Source: Flavobacterium sp. ACN2 (GTDB taxonomy: Bacteria > Bacteroidota > Bacteroidia > Flavobacteriales > Flavobacteriaceae). Taken from it: a stretch of 64,000 nucleotides of DNA. The stretch is taken from assembly GCF_002303885.1 (NCBI RefSeq), contig NZ_MRCM01000011.1, forward strand, positions 1 to 64,000, read 5' to 3'. The stretch's first letter is position 1; each line of letters opens with the position of its first letter. Shown piece after piece: positions 1 to 8,825 of the stretch. A program made the translations under genes and the position numbers. Under the pieces are notes generated by a model, which ran no database searches, had not been told where the DNA came from, and was given only the letters and a program-made list of their open reading frames with translations.

Positions 1-515
1 ATTTAATTGATTGTAAAATTAAAAATAATAGTTTTTCTAGATTGATTTTAACCTTCATAAATTGATTTTAAGACGTTTTTAAAACTTGATTGATAGATAA
101 CTCATTTTTTAGATTATTGTTTATTTACGGTCTTTATTTAACTTTTTACTGTTATTTTAGTCAGTTTAACGGGTTGTTAACACACAATTGTTTATAAAAC
201 TGCTATTTTTAACTCAATACCAAAAGTCAGAGATGATTTTTGTAAAAAATTAAAATTTGCCGTAAAGAATCTAAGTTGAAATTTATTGTTTTTAGAAACT
301 CGTAATTTTTATAACAATAGATTTTCAAAACTGATTTCCTAAAAAGACAATTTTATGTTCTGATTTTTATTATGATGTAATTTTGATAATATTTCCCGTA
401 AAAGATATTTTTTCAAATTGTATCATAATGTACAAAATTCCATAATGTTGAATTTGAGTGAAAGTTTAGTTTTTAAATTTCAGGTCTGACAATTTTTAAT
501 TTAAATCTAATTATC
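1..515. other. AT-rich intergenic region, no recognised gene
   Basis: This stretch is very AT-rich with stops in all frames over most of its length. A minus-strand frame opens with ATG at 58 and stays open to the window edge (about 19 codons, beginning MKVKIN). It could be the start of a gene lying to the left, but nothing else supports it. No clear terminator or promoter with both boxes was found. Confidence 0.5.
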
Positions 516-995
516 ATGAAAATTTTATATTTCGCAGTAGCGCTATTATTTGCAAACGTTGCAATTTCGCAAACACATCAAATTACAAAACACAATGGAG
601 AACAACTTGATGTAAATTTTATTAAAAACGAAAATGGCTTTGTTTATTATTCTTTAAACGGAAGTTCTGAAGAAATCAAAATTAGTAAACATGCTGTTTC
701 ATCAATTACAAACAAACAGAGTAAACAAACTCAGAAAGTTTCTGATAAAATAGTAGTGGATTCAAAAGATGATTACAAAATGGTAACTGTTCTGCCACAA
801 GAAAAAACAATAGGACTGAAACAAGTTGCTAGTTTTACTGGTGTCTCAACAAGGACAAAAGGGGAACCGCCAATTGCAAATCAGAACCAGACTGCTATGA
901 GAATCAAATCTAAGTCGGCTTCAAATGGATATCCGTTTGTTAGCATTGTTGAAAAAGCAGATGGTAAGTATGAAGCTGTAGCTTATGTGTATTAA
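516..995 (+). CDS. Secreted hypothetical protein
   Basis: A 159-residue protein with a clear N-terminal signal peptide (about residues 1-19, ending in AISQ), so it should be exported to the periplasm or cell surface. The mature part is Lys/Gln/Ser-rich with no motif I recognise. The first 45 mature residues resemble the short two-stranded start of some Bacteroidota secreted proteins (THQITKHNGEQLDV). It stands 93 bp upstream of the YtxH-like gene in the same direction. The function is unknown. Confidence 0.7.
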   Translation: MKILYFAVALLFANVAISQTHQITKHNGEQLDVNFIKNENGFVYYSLNGSSEEIKISKHAVSSITNKQSKQTQKVSDKIVVDSKDDYKMVTVLPQEKTIGLKQVASFTGVSTRTKGEPPIANQNQTAMRIKSKSASNGYPFVSIVEKADGKYEAVAYVY

Positions 996-1088
996 TAATA
1001 TTGTTAATTTTGTGTAAATTGCAATTAATCAAAGTTTTATCATTTTAAAAAAGAGTATCTTTATTAATAATTTTAAATTGTAACTATC

Positions 1089-1415
1089 ATGTCTAAGAAT
1101 TTAAATACAGCAGCAGCAATTTTAGCTGCAGCAGCTGCAGGAGCGGCAATTGGAATTTTATTTGCTCCAGATAAAGGATCAAAAACTAGAGCAAAAATTA
1201 AAGAAGGTATAGATGATGCCAAACATAATCTGAAAGATTCTTTTGATGCCAGCTCTGAAGTTCTTCGTGAAAAATTTACGAGTGCTACTCATAATCTTGA
1301 CGGAACTTTGAATGAGTTACTTTCTAATGTCAGCCATAAAACAGAAGAAGTAATCACTTTTTTAGAAACTAAATTGGCTGATTTAAAAGCACAAAACGCT
1401 AAATTTCAGAAATAA
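1089..1415 (+). CDS. YtxH-like membrane-anchored protein
   Basis: A 108-residue protein of the YtxH/gas-vesicle GvpP-like type. It has an Ala/Gly-rich hydrophobic N-terminus (about residues 7-27) ending in the typical FAPDKGSKTRAKI sequence, then an amphipathic helix with many Lys, Asp and Glu that probably forms a coiled coil. Members of this family are small envelope or stress-related proteins with no defined biochemistry. A terminator-like hairpin follows it, then a holin-like and a DUF6327-like gene. In related genomes (from memory, not searched) these three often travel together. Confidence 0.8.
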   Translation: MSKNLNTAAAILAAAAAGAAIGILFAPDKGSKTRAKIKEGIDDAKHNLKDSFDASSEVLREKFTSATHNLDGTLNELLSNVSHKTEEVITFLETKLADLKAQNAKFQK

Positions 1416-1422
1416 TAATTGT

Positions 1423-1473
1423 ACAAAGCACATTACTTGCTTATTTTTATAAGAAAGTTTTGTGCTTTTTTTT
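1423..1473 (+). terminator. Intrinsic terminator or attenuator after the YtxH-like gene
   Basis: Arms AAAGCACA (1425-1432) and TGTGCTTT (1461-1468) are followed by a run of T. It lies between two codirectional genes, so it may only reduce read-through. It also overlaps the first codons of a possible longer frame of the next gene, which supports the later start at 1490. Confidence 0.6.
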
Positions 1474-1489
1474 ATCTAAAATTTTAATT

Positions 1490-1840
1490 ATGGCTTTTGA
1501 AGAATTAAAAGAAAGCACTGAAAAAGTTCAAGGTCAGGCTAAAGAATATATTGATAGTCATTTAGCTTATTACAAACTTTGGGGTTTTAAGGTTGCAATG
1601 AAATCGACAACTTTGATCTTTAAGTTTACCTTGATTTTATTGTGTTTCAGTATGGTTATGATTTTTGGATCTTTTGCCGCAGCGTATGCTTTTGGTTCTT
1701 TGTTTGAAAGTAATGCTCTCGGATTTTTGGCAGTAGGAGGGATCTATCTTTTCTTTACCATTTTACTTTTCTTTCTAAAGGATAAGTTTGTTGAAGGACC
1801 AATTTTGGAGAAATTTTCAGAAATCTTTTTTAATGATTAA
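1490..1840 (+). CDS. Phage-holin-like two-helix membrane protein
   Basis: A 116-residue protein with an amphipathic N-terminus (about 1-40) and two hydrophobic helices (about 45-70 and 76-96), ending in a short charged tail. This matches the chromosomal 'phage holin family / superfamily III-like' proteins common in Bacteroidota, which are not part of prophages. An in-frame ATG exists at 1460, but that extension runs through a terminator hairpin and encodes a poor N-terminus, so 1490 is preferred. It is followed 2 bp later by the next gene, so the two are probably co-translated. Confidence 0.7.
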   Translation: MAFEELKESTEKVQGQAKEYIDSHLAYYKLWGFKVAMKSTTLIFKFTLILLCFSMVMIFGSFAAAYAFGSLFESNALGFLAVGGIYLFFTILLFFLKDKFVEGPILEKFSEIFFND

Positions 1841-1842
1841 TT

Positions 1843-2097
1843 ATGGAAAGAAAAAAATACTCTTCGTATGCTGAGATTGAAAGGGATCTGGAAATTCTAA
1901 AACTAGAAAAAGATATCAATTATCAAAAATTGGTTTTAAGTTTTCAGAAAACTAAGGAAAGCATAACACCGCAAAATATTGTAAATGGTTTTATTTCATC
2001 TTATACAGGTTATGTCAAAAAATCATTTCCAGAAATTTTACAATCTATTTTACCATTTGTGATCAATTGGTTTATAAATAAAAAAAGAGGCAATTAA
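1843..2097 (+). CDS. DUF6327-like small protein
   Basis: An 84-residue protein starting MERKKYSSYAEIERDLEILK. It has a helical charged N-terminal half and a C-terminal hydrophobic segment (about 62-78) before a basic end. It resembles the small DUF6327 proteins next to YtxH and holin-like genes in Flavobacteriia; the family assignment is from memory. It lies 2 bp after the holin-like gene. Its stop codon lies inside the loop of the terminator hairpin. Confidence 0.6.
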   Translation: MERKKYSSYAEIERDLEILKLEKDINYQKLVLSFQKTKESITPQNIVNGFISSYTGYVKKSFPEILQSILPFVINWFINKKRGN

Positions 2098-2108
2098 GCC
2101 TCTTTTTT
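2081..2108. terminator. Bidirectional intrinsic terminator
   Basis: A perfect 11-bp stem (2081-2091 with 2098-2108) has a 6-nt loop and A/T runs on both sides. It sits between convergent genes, the DUF6327-like gene on plus and the SPFH gene on minus, and serves both. The stem begins inside the last codons of the plus-strand gene. Confidence 0.85.
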
Positions 2109-2122
2109 ATTTTGTAAAATTA

Positions 2123-3103
2123 TTATTGAACATCTGGTTGAATGTCATCTTCATAACCAGACTGTGGCTGAATTGGTTTTGGTTTCTCTACTTTTTTATT
2201 GTGTTTTTTCATCATTTCGCCAACTTGGTTTGATGCCGTAAATGATGCAACCATATTATTCAACATGTCACTACCAGCTTGTGGAGAATTTGGAAGTAAA
2301 ATTAAATTAGAATTTGCATCGGCTCCAATTGCTTGTAAAGTATCATAATGCTGTGTTACTACAATTAAGGCAGAAGCTTCTTGAGAATTAATTCCAACAT
2401 TGTTCAAAACTTCAACACTTTCTACAAGACCTCTTGCAATTTCACGACGCTGATCTGCAATACCTTGTCCTTGTAAACGTTTACTTTCTGCTTCGGCTTT
2501 TGCTTTTGCAACGATTCTAATTCTTGAACTTTCAGCTTCAAATTCAGCAGCCGTTTTTTCTCTATCAGCAGCGTTGATTCTATTCATTGCATTTTTTACC
2601 TGAATGTCTGGATCAATATCAGTAACTAAAGTATTGATGATATCATATCCGTAAGTAGACATTGCTTCGTTCAATTCACGTTTTACTGCAACTGCAATAT
2701 CATCCTTTCTTTCAAAAACATCATCCAGTTTTAGTTTAGGAACTTCGGCACGAACGACATCAAATACGTAAGAAGTAATTTGATCGTGTGGATATTCAAG
2801 TTTATAAAAAGCTTCATATACTTTTTCCTGAATTACTTTGAACTGAACTGAAACTTTCATTTTGATGAAAACGTTGTCTCTAGTTTTAGTTTCGATGATA
2901 ACATCTAACTGCTGAATTTTAAGATTTACTCTTCCGGCCAATCTATCAACCAACGGAATTTTAAGTTGTAATCCTGAATTTCTAACACTCTGAAATTTTC
3001 CAAATCGTTCTATAATAACAGACGATTGCTGTTTTACAGTAAAGAAAGACGACATGAAAATGAAGAATGCCAATACTAAAAAGATAATAAATGCTGTACT
3101 CAT
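2123..3103 (-). CDS. SPFH/band 7 domain protein (stomatin-like, QmcA type)
   Basis: A 326-residue protein with one N-terminal membrane helix (about residues 3-22), then a band-7/SPFH domain (about 23-200, with FGKFQSVRNSGLQLKIPLVD near the start) and an Ala/Glu-rich coiled coil (about 185-225). The C-terminus is Pro/Gln-rich. Family members form large oligomeric rings in the inner membrane that scaffold proteases and organise lipids; no catalytic role is expected. It lies downstream of gltX on the same strand, with a terminator hairpin between them, so it probably has its own promoter. Confidence 0.9.
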   Translation of the reverse strand: MSTAFIIFLVLAFFIFMSSFFTVKQQSSVIIERFGKFQSVRNSGLQLKIPLVDRLAGRVNLKIQQLDVIIETKTRDNVFIKMKVSVQFKVIQEKVYEAFYKLEYPHDQITSYVFDVVRAEVPKLKLDDVFERKDDIAVAVKRELNEAMSTYGYDIINTLVTDIDPDIQVKNAMNRINAADREKTAAEFEAESSRIRIVAKAKAEAESKRLQGQGIADQRREIARGLVESVEVLNNVGINSQEASALIVVTQHYDTLQAIGADANSNLILLPNSPQAGSDMLNNMVASFTASNQVGEMMKKHNKKVEKPKPIQPQSGYEDDIQPDVQ

Positions 3104-3172
3104 GGTTATGTAATTTATATTTATGATTCTGGTAAATTACGAAAATTCTTCTAAATTAAAATTTTAAAACAT

Positions 3173-3220
3173 TAAAAAAACGCTAAGAACATTTGTGACA
3201 TGTTTCTTAGCGTTTCTATT
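3173..3220 (-). terminator. Terminator after gltX
   Basis: Stem CGCTAAGAA (3181-3189) pairs with TTCTTAGCG (3204-3212), extended by A/T pairs. The plus-strand A-run at 3174-3180 is the U-run on the minus strand, directly downstream of the gltX stop. It separates gltX from the SPFH gene. Confidence 0.8.
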
Positions 3221-3237
3221 TTTTAAGTTGATTCTAA

Positions 3238-4743
3238 TTATAAAGTTTCAATCGCTTTCTGAATTCTCGAAATAGTTTCTTCTTTTCCAATGATTTCAAC
3301 AATGTCAAATAGATGAGGACCTTTAAGCGCTCCAACCAAACTTAGACGGAAAGGTTGCATTACTTTACCCATTCCGATTTCATTTTTGGTTAACCAATCT
3401 TTTACGATTGTTTCAATATTTACAGAAGTAAAATCTTCAATATTTTCTAAAACAGAAATTAGTTCTTGCATTAAAGTAGGAGTTTCTTCTTTCCAATTTT
3501 TACTTGCTTTTTCATCGTATGATGTTGGAGCCTGGAAAAAGAAATCAGTTAGATCCCAAAATTCAGATACAAAGTTTGCTCTTTCTTTAATCAAAGAAAC
3601 AATACGAGTTGTCACTTCAATTGGAGTAGAGAACCCTTTTTCTTCTAAAATAGGAGAGAAGGTTTTGGCCAAATCAGCATCATTTTGTTTTACTAAATAT
3701 TGGTGATTGAACCATTTGTTTTTCTCTGGATCAAATTTTGCTCCAGCTTTGTGAACTCTGTTCAAGTCAAAAGATTGAGCTAATTCTTCTAAAGAAAATA
3801 ATTCTTTATCTGTTCCGTCATTCCATCCTAACAAAGCAAGGAAGTTTACAACTGCTTCCGGGAAAAATCCATTTTCTCTATAACCAGATGAAACGCCTTC
3901 TTGAGTTTTCCATTCTAATGGAAATACTGGGAATCCCATTTTGTCTCCATCTCTTTTTGATAATTTACCATTTCCAATTGGTTTCAAAATCAAAGGTAAA
4001 TGCGCAAATTCTGGAGCTTCCCAACCAAAAGCTTTGTATAATAAAACGTGAAGTGGCATAGAAGGCAACCATTCTTCTCCACGAATTACATGCGAAGTTT
4101 CCATCAAATGATCATCGACAATATTGGCTAAATGGTATGTTGGCATTCCGTCACTTTTAAATAAAACTTTATCATCCAAAAGATTAGTTTCAAACTTCAC
4201 ATCACCACGAATAATATCTTTCAAATGCAAAGTTTCATCAACTGGAGTTTTAAAACGAATTACATAATGTTCTCCATTTGCAATTCTTTTAGCAACTTCG
4301 TCAGCAGAAATTACAAGAGATGTATCTAGTTTTTCACGATTGGTGTGATTATAAATAAATGTTTTTCCTTCAGCTTCTTGTTCTTTTCTCAAAGTATCCA
4401 AAGATTCTGGAGTATCAAAAGCATAATATGCCCAACCAGAATTGATTAATTGATCTGCATATTGCTGGTATAAATCTTTACGTTCGCTTTGTCTGTATGG
4501 ACCAAATTTTTCATTTTTTCCAACCGTTTCTTCGGGAGCAATTCCTAACCATTCAAGAGCTTCCATAATGTAAGCTTCTGCAGCTGGAACAAAACGAGTC
4601 TGATCTGTATCTTCAATTCTCAGATAAAAAACACCATTATGTTTTTTTGCAAATAAATAATTAAATAGGGCAGTACGAACTCCGCCAATATGTAACGGTC
4701 CAGTCGGACTTGGTGCAAAACGCACACGAACTTGCTTTGACAT
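3238..4743 (-). CDS. gltX: Glutamate--tRNA ligase
   Basis: A class I aminoacyl-tRNA synthetase that charges tRNA-Glu with glutamate, and in some bacteria tRNA-Gln as well. The 501-residue length is usual for the family. The HIGH motif appears as PLHIGGVRTALFNY near residue 16 and the KMSKS loop as KLSKRDGD near residue 255. The catalytic Rossmann core is followed by the helical anticodon-binding half. The start at 4743 gives the expected N-terminus (QVRVRFAPSPTG). A TATCTTTG -7 box lies 18-25 bp upstream of the start. Confidence 0.97.
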   Translation of the reverse strand: MSKQVRVRFAPSPTGPLHIGGVRTALFNYLFAKKHNGVFYLRIEDTDQTRFVPAAEAYIMEALEWLGIAPEETVGKNEKFGPYRQSERKDLYQQYADQLINSGWAYYAFDTPESLDTLRKEQEAEGKTFIYNHTNREKLDTSLVISADEVAKRIANGEHYVIRFKTPVDETLHLKDIIRGDVKFETNLLDDKVLFKSDGMPTYHLANIVDDHLMETSHVIRGEEWLPSMPLHVLLYKAFGWEAPEFAHLPLILKPIGNGKLSKRDGDKMGFPVFPLEWKTQEGVSSGYRENGFFPEAVVNFLALLGWNDGTDKELFSLEELAQSFDLNRVHKAGAKFDPEKNKWFNHQYLVKQNDADLAKTFSPILEEKGFSTPIEVTTRIVSLIKERANFVSEFWDLTDFFFQAPTSYDEKASKNWKEETPTLMQELISVLENIEDFTSVNIETIVKDWLTKNEIGMGKVMQPFRLSLVGALKGPHLFDIVEIIGKEETISRIQKAIETL

Positions 4744-4760
4744 TTGTTTAAATTTTGTTG

Positions 4761-4768
4761 CAAAGATA
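4761..4768 (-). promoter_or_regulatory. -7 box of the gltX promoter
   Basis: On the minus strand this reads TATCTTTG, an exact match to the Bacteroidota TAnnTTTG element, and predicts a 5' UTR of about 13 nt. No TTG was found at the expected -33 spacing, so only the -7 element is claimed. Confidence 0.55.
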
Positions 4769-4815
4769 CGTTTTATGATTTTAGATTTCAGAATGTTGAT
4801 TTTAGATTTTGAAAT

Positions 4816-4855
4816 CTTAGAACCTTAGCCTCTTAGTAACTTAGAATCTTAAAAA
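4816..4855. repeat. Octamer-period CTTAG repeat element
   Basis: Five consecutive 8-bp units each begin CTTA(G): CTTAGAAC, CTTAGCCT, CTTAGTAA, CTTAGAAT, CTTAAAAA. It is in the divergent gap between gltX and the DUF4175 gene, next to a GATTTTAGATTT-type repeat (about 4777-4815). The same 8-bp pattern recurs at 60062-60101. Confidence 0.7.
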
Positions 4856-4906
4856 GGTATTATTATAATTACTACTTTTATAGGTTATAATTAAAACAGA
4901 TTTATT

Positions 4907-7900
4907 TTGAAAACATCATCTGCGATATATCAAAAGCTAGAGGCTTTCATTAAGAAATATTATACCAACGAATTGATAAAAGGGATATTACTTTTTACTG
5001 GTTTTGGTTTATTATATTTTCTATTTACGCTTTTTGTAGAGTACTTTCTTTGGTTAAAACCTCTGGGAAGAACTTTTCTATTTTGGTTATTTGTTGGAGT
5101 TGAAGTTTTCCTTTTGGTCCGTTTAATTATTTTCCCTTTGTTTAAATTATTCAAACTTCAAAAGGGAATTGATTATACTCAAGCTTCAAAAATTATAGGA
5201 AATCATTTCACAGAAGTGAGTGATAAGCTGACGAACTTTTTGCAATTGTCTTCTGAAAATAATAATGAAAGTTCGGAATTGGTGTTAGCTTCAATCGAAC
5301 AAAAAGCAAATTCTTTGCAACCAATTCCGTTTGGAAATGCAATCAATTTTAAAGCAAATAAAAAATATTTACCATTGGCTTTAGTTCCAATTTTACTTTT
5401 TGCGGTGTTTTATATTTCTGGAAATAGTAATATTATTTCGCAAAGTTTGAATAGAGTAGTGCATTTCAATTCTGCTTTTTTACCGCCAGCTCCTTTCAAA
5501 TTTGTGGTTTTGAATTCTAATTTGCAAGCAGAGCAAAACAAAGATTTCGTGATCAAAATGGAATCTGTTGGGAATGTAGTTCCAGAAAATGTAATGATTC
5601 ATATTGGTGATGAAAGCTATTTTATGGAATCTTCTCAACCTGGAAAGTTTGAATTTAAAGTGGAGAAACCAGCAGAAGATATTCGTTTTTCTTTTGAAGG
5701 AAACTCAGTAGTTTCTGAAGAGTATGATTTGAAAGTTATCACTGTTCCATCAATTGCAAACTTCGAGATGGTTTTGAACTTTCCTTCTTATCTAAAGAAA
5801 AAATCAGAGACAATTCAAGGAACTGGAAACGCAATTGTACCTGAAGGAACAACTGTAAGTTGGAAAATGAACACCAAATCTACGCAAGAAGTAGCGTGGA
5901 AAAGAGACAATGAAGTTTTTAAGTTTAATAAGGTAGAAAATGAGTTTAAATTGGCTAAAAATATTAGTCAAAATACAGAATATCAAATTCTTACGTCTAA
6001 CGATAAGGTTAAAAACTACGAGAAATTGGACTATCAGCTGTCTGTGATAAAAGATCAGTTTCCAACCATCAATGTGGGGCCAGCGCCAGATAGTTTGAAG
6101 TTAGATAAGAACTATATTCTAGGTAGATTGGGTGATGATTATGGACTTTCGAAACTACAAATTGTATACTACGAACGTAACAAACCTCAGTCTGCTAAGC
6201 GTGGAAACATTCCTGTAAAGGCTGGAGTATTTGATCAGTTTGTTTTTAATTTCCCAAGCAATCTCCCAGTAGAAGAAGGAGTTTCCTATGAATACTATTT
6301 TGAAGTTTTTGATAACGATGCTCCACACGGATTTAAGTCTACAAAGTCTTCTACATTTTCAGATCGTGTAGCTACAACAGATGAAATTCAAGATCAGGAA
6401 TTACAGCAACAAAATCAAAATATTAATAGTTTATCTAAATCTTTGAAGAACCAAACGAAGCAGATTTCAGAAATGGATAAGCTTCAGAATACCGGAAAAG
6501 AAAAAGATAATTTAGAGTTTAAAGATCAGCAGAAGATCAATGATTTTATCAAACGTCAGAAACAACAAGACGAAATGATGAAACAATTCTCTGAGAAAAT
6601 GAATCAGAATCTAGATAAATTCAAAGATGATAAGAAAGATAAAACTGCTGAGGATTTGCAAAAGCGTTTAGATAATGCACAGAAAGATTTAGAAAAGAAT
6701 CAGAAATTATTAGACGAATTAAAGATCTTGAACGATAAGTTAAACAGCGAAGAACTGTTTGATAAGATGGAAAAGTTCAAACAAATCAGTAAAAACCAAT
6801 CTCGTAATTTAGAACAATTGGTGGAGTTGACCAAACGTTTTTATGTTTCTAAGAAAGCAGAGCAAGTTGCTGAGAAACTAAATAAACTGTCAGAACAACA
6901 GGAACAGTTATCTAATAAAGAGAAAGAAAATACGAAAGAGAAGCAAGATGAAATCAATAAATCTTTTGATAAGATTCAGGAAGATTTAAAGGATTTGAAA
7001 GAAGAGAATAAGACTTTGAAGAAACCTTTGGATATTCCATCTGATGCTTCTAAAGAAAAAGATGTAGACAATGATCTTAATAAAGCTTCTGAAGAATTGA
7101 GCAAAAAGAATACTTCTGCGGCTAAGCCAAAGCAGAAAAGTGCGGCTAAGAAAATGAAGTCTATGGCTCAAGAAATGCAGAGCGAAATGGAAGGTGGAGA
7201 ACAAGAACAAATGGAAGAAGACGTAGCAATGCTTCGTCAGATTCTAGATAATCTTTTGGCTTATTCTTTATCACAAGAAGATGTGATGAAACAGTTCAAA
7301 GCAATGAAATTGGGTTCCTCTACATTTACAAAGAACATCAAGATTCAGCAGAATTTGAAACAGCAGTTTAGACATGTTGATGATAGTTTGTTTGCACTTT
7401 CATTACGTAATCCAAAGGTTGCAGAAGACGTGACTAAAGAAATTGGAAACGTACAATACAACATGGACAAGGCTATTGAAACTTTAACCGATGTTCAAAT
7501 TCCTCGTGGAGTTTCACACCAACAATATGCAGTTTCATCTGCCAATAAGTTAGCCGATTTCTTAAGTGATTTATTGAATAATATGCAGATGTCTATGTCT
7601 AAACCTGGAGCGGGAAAACCTAAACCTGGAGACGGAAAAGGAATGCAATTGCCAGATATTATTCAGAAACAAAAAGGACTTGCTGATAAGATGAAAGAAG
7701 GTATGAAACCTGGACAGCAATCTGGAGATAAACCTGGAGAAGGTAAAGATGGAAAGTCTGGACAAGGACAAAATGGACAAGGAAAAGAAGGTCAGGGTAA
7801 AGAAGGGCAAGGTAACAAAAGTGGAGATAAAGGTTCTTCTGGTAAAGAGGGTAAGAGCGGAAAAGGAGAGAAGAAAGGTAATGAAGGTGAAGATGGAGAA

Positions 7901-8308
7901 GGAGATGCAGAAGCTATTATGGAGATATACAAAGAGCAAGTTAAACTTAGAGAAGCATTGCAAAAGGAGTTAGCAAAGAAAGGTTTGGATGCTCAAGGTA
8001 AATCTATAATAGATCAAATGAAACAATCTGAAAAGCAGATTTTGAACAAAGGATTTAAGAATGAGAACTTGCAACGTATACTAAATATCCAACAAGAATT
8101 ATGGAAATTAAACAACGCAGTTCAGCAACAAGGGCAAGATACACAAAGACAATCTGAAACTAATAAGGCTGAATTTAGTAATCGTTCAAATGCTTTGCCA
8201 AGTTCGTTATTGGAATATTTAAACAGCGTTGAGATATTAAACAGACAATCACTACCTTTGCGCTCGAATTTTAATCAAAAAGTTCAAGAATACTTTAATA
8301 CAAAATGA
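4907..8308 (+). CDS. DUF4175-family membrane protein
   Basis: A large 1133-residue protein. Two N-terminal membrane helices (about residues 23-48 and 55-79) and a third (about 154-172) precede a long extracytoplasmic region. A Gln/Lys/Glu-rich coiled coil spans about 490-740, and a Gly/Lys/Gln low-complexity stretch (GQGKEGQGKEGQG type) about 895-1000. This is the DUF4175 arrangement found across Bacteroidota; no enzymatic motif is visible. The start is TTG at 4907, because no in-frame ATG occurs near the N-terminus and the sequence from this TTG looks like a normal family start. It overlaps ybeY by 4 bp (ATGA), which implies translational coupling. Confidence 0.85.
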   Translation: MKTSSAIYQKLEAFIKKYYTNELIKGILLFTGFGLLYFLFTLFVEYFLWLKPLGRTFLFWLFVGVEVFLLVRLIIFPLFKLFKLQKGIDYTQASKIIGNHFTEVSDKLTNFLQLSSENNNESSELVLASIEQKANSLQPIPFGNAINFKANKKYLPLALVPILLFAVFYISGNSNIISQSLNRVVHFNSAFLPPAPFKFVVLNSNLQAEQNKDFVIKMESVGNVVPENVMIHIGDESYFMESSQPGKFEFKVEKPAEDIRFSFEGNSVVSEEYDLKVITVPSIANFEMVLNFPSYLKKKSETIQGTGNAIVPEGTTVSWKMNTKSTQEVAWKRDNEVFKFNKVENEFKLAKNISQNTEYQILTSNDKVKNYEKLDYQLSVIKDQFPTINVGPAPDSLKLDKNYILGRLGDDYGLSKLQIVYYERNKPQSAKRGNIPVKAGVFDQFVFNFPSNLPVEEGVSYEYYFEVFDNDAPHGFKSTKSSTFSDRVATTDEIQDQELQQQNQNINSLSKSLKNQTKQISEMDKLQNTGKEKDNLEFKDQQKINDFIKRQKQQDEMMKQFSEKMNQNLDKFKDDKKDKTAEDLQKRLDNAQKDLEKNQKLLDELKILNDKLNSEELFDKMEKFKQISKNQSRNLEQLVELTKRFYVSKKAEQVAEKLNKLSEQQEQLSNKEKENTKEKQDEINKSFDKIQEDLKDLKEENKTLKKPLDIPSDASKEKDVDNDLNKASEELSKKNTSAAKPKQKSAAKKMKSMAQEMQSEMEGGEQEQMEEDVAMLRQILDNLLAYSLSQEDVMKQFKAMKLGSSTFTKNIKIQQNLKQQFRHVDDSLFALSLRNPKVAEDVTKEIGNVQYNMDKAIETLTDVQIPRGVSHQQYAVSSANKLADFLSDLLNNMQMSMSKPGAGKPKPGDGKGMQLPDIIQKQKGLADKMKEGMKPGQQSGDKPGEGKDGKSGQGQNGQGKEGQGKEGQGNKSGDKGSSGKEGKSGKGEKKGNEGEDGEGDAEAIMEIYKEQVKLREALQKELAKKGLDAQGKSIIDQMKQSEKQILNKGFKNENLQRILNIQQELWKLNNAVQQQGQDTQRQSETNKAEFSNRSNALPSSLLEYLNSVEILNRQSLPLRSNFNQKVQEYFNTK

Positions 8309-8724
8309 TAAATTTTAATTACGAAACAGATTTTACTTTAGGAGACGAGCAGGCTTTTAGTGACTGGCTAAGTGCTGTAATTGTTTCTGAGAATAAGAAT
8401 GAAGGAGAGATCAACTATATATTTTGTGATGATGAATATCTACATAAGATCAATGTTGAATATCTAGATCACGATACACTTACAGATATTATTAGTTTTG
8501 ATTATACTGTTGGTAACGAGTTAAATGGAGATATTTTTGTTTCTGTAGAACGTGTTGTAGACAATGCAAAAGACTTCAATGTTTCATTTGCTGAAGAACT
8601 AAAGAGAGTGCTATCTCATGGTATACTACATTACTGTGGATACAAAGATAAGTCAGAGAAGGAAGCTGAATTAATGAGACAGAAGGAAGAAGAGAAGATG
8701 AAGATGTTTCACGTGGAACAGTAA
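8305..8724 (+). CDS. ybeY: Endoribonuclease YbeY (rRNA maturation)
   Basis: A 139-residue metal-dependent RNase family involved in 16S rRNA 3'-end maturation and ribosome quality control. The signature region near residues 103-115 reads SHGILHYCGYKDK. The first two zinc-ligand histidines of HxxxHxxxxxH are present, but the third position is Asp instead of His; I recall this as typical of the Bacteroidota branch. The gene overlaps the upstream DUF4175 gene by 4 bp. Its last codons (KMFHVEQ) contain a parS-like palindrome at 8705-8720, so the coding sequence also serves as a DNA-binding site. Confidence 0.93.
   Translation: MINFNYETDFTLGDEQAFSDWLSAVIVSENKNEGEINYIFCDDEYLHKINVEYLDHDTLTDIISFDYTVGNELNGDIFVSVERVVDNAKDFNVSFAEELKRVLSHGILHYCGYKDKSEKEAELMRQKEEEKMKMFHVEQ
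8705..8720. promoter_or_regulatory. parS-like site 1 (inside ybeY)
   Basis: TGTTTCACGTGGAACA, matching the parS consensus TGTTnCACGTGnAACA at every fixed position. It lies within the last codons of ybeY. Confidence 0.85.
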
Positions 8725-8746
8725 TTAAATCTCTCTTTAAGATATA

Positions 8747-8762
8747 TGTTCCACGTGAAACG
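8747..8762. promoter_or_regulatory. parS-like site 2
   Basis: TGTTCCACGTGAAACG has one outermost-base deviation from the parS consensus. It starts 42 bp after site 1. Confidence 0.85.
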
Positions 8763-8786
8763 TTTTGGTTTTAGTTTTTTTTTAAA

Positions 8787-8802
8787 CGTTCCACGTGAAA
8801 CA
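8787..8802. promoter_or_regulatory. parS-like site 3
   Basis: CGTTCCACGTGAAACA starts 40 bp after site 2. Its 14-bp core matches parS. Confidence 0.85.
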
Positions 8803-8825
8803 TATTTAAGGAAAATAAAAGAATT

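Noticed and set aside
1460..1489. Longer start for the holin-like gene
   Set aside because: It lies on a terminator hairpin and its T-run and encodes residues not typical of the family.
1490..1840. A prophage remnant because of the holin-like gene
   Set aside because: No other phage-type gene is present, and this kind of holin-like gene is a chromosomal family in Bacteroidota.
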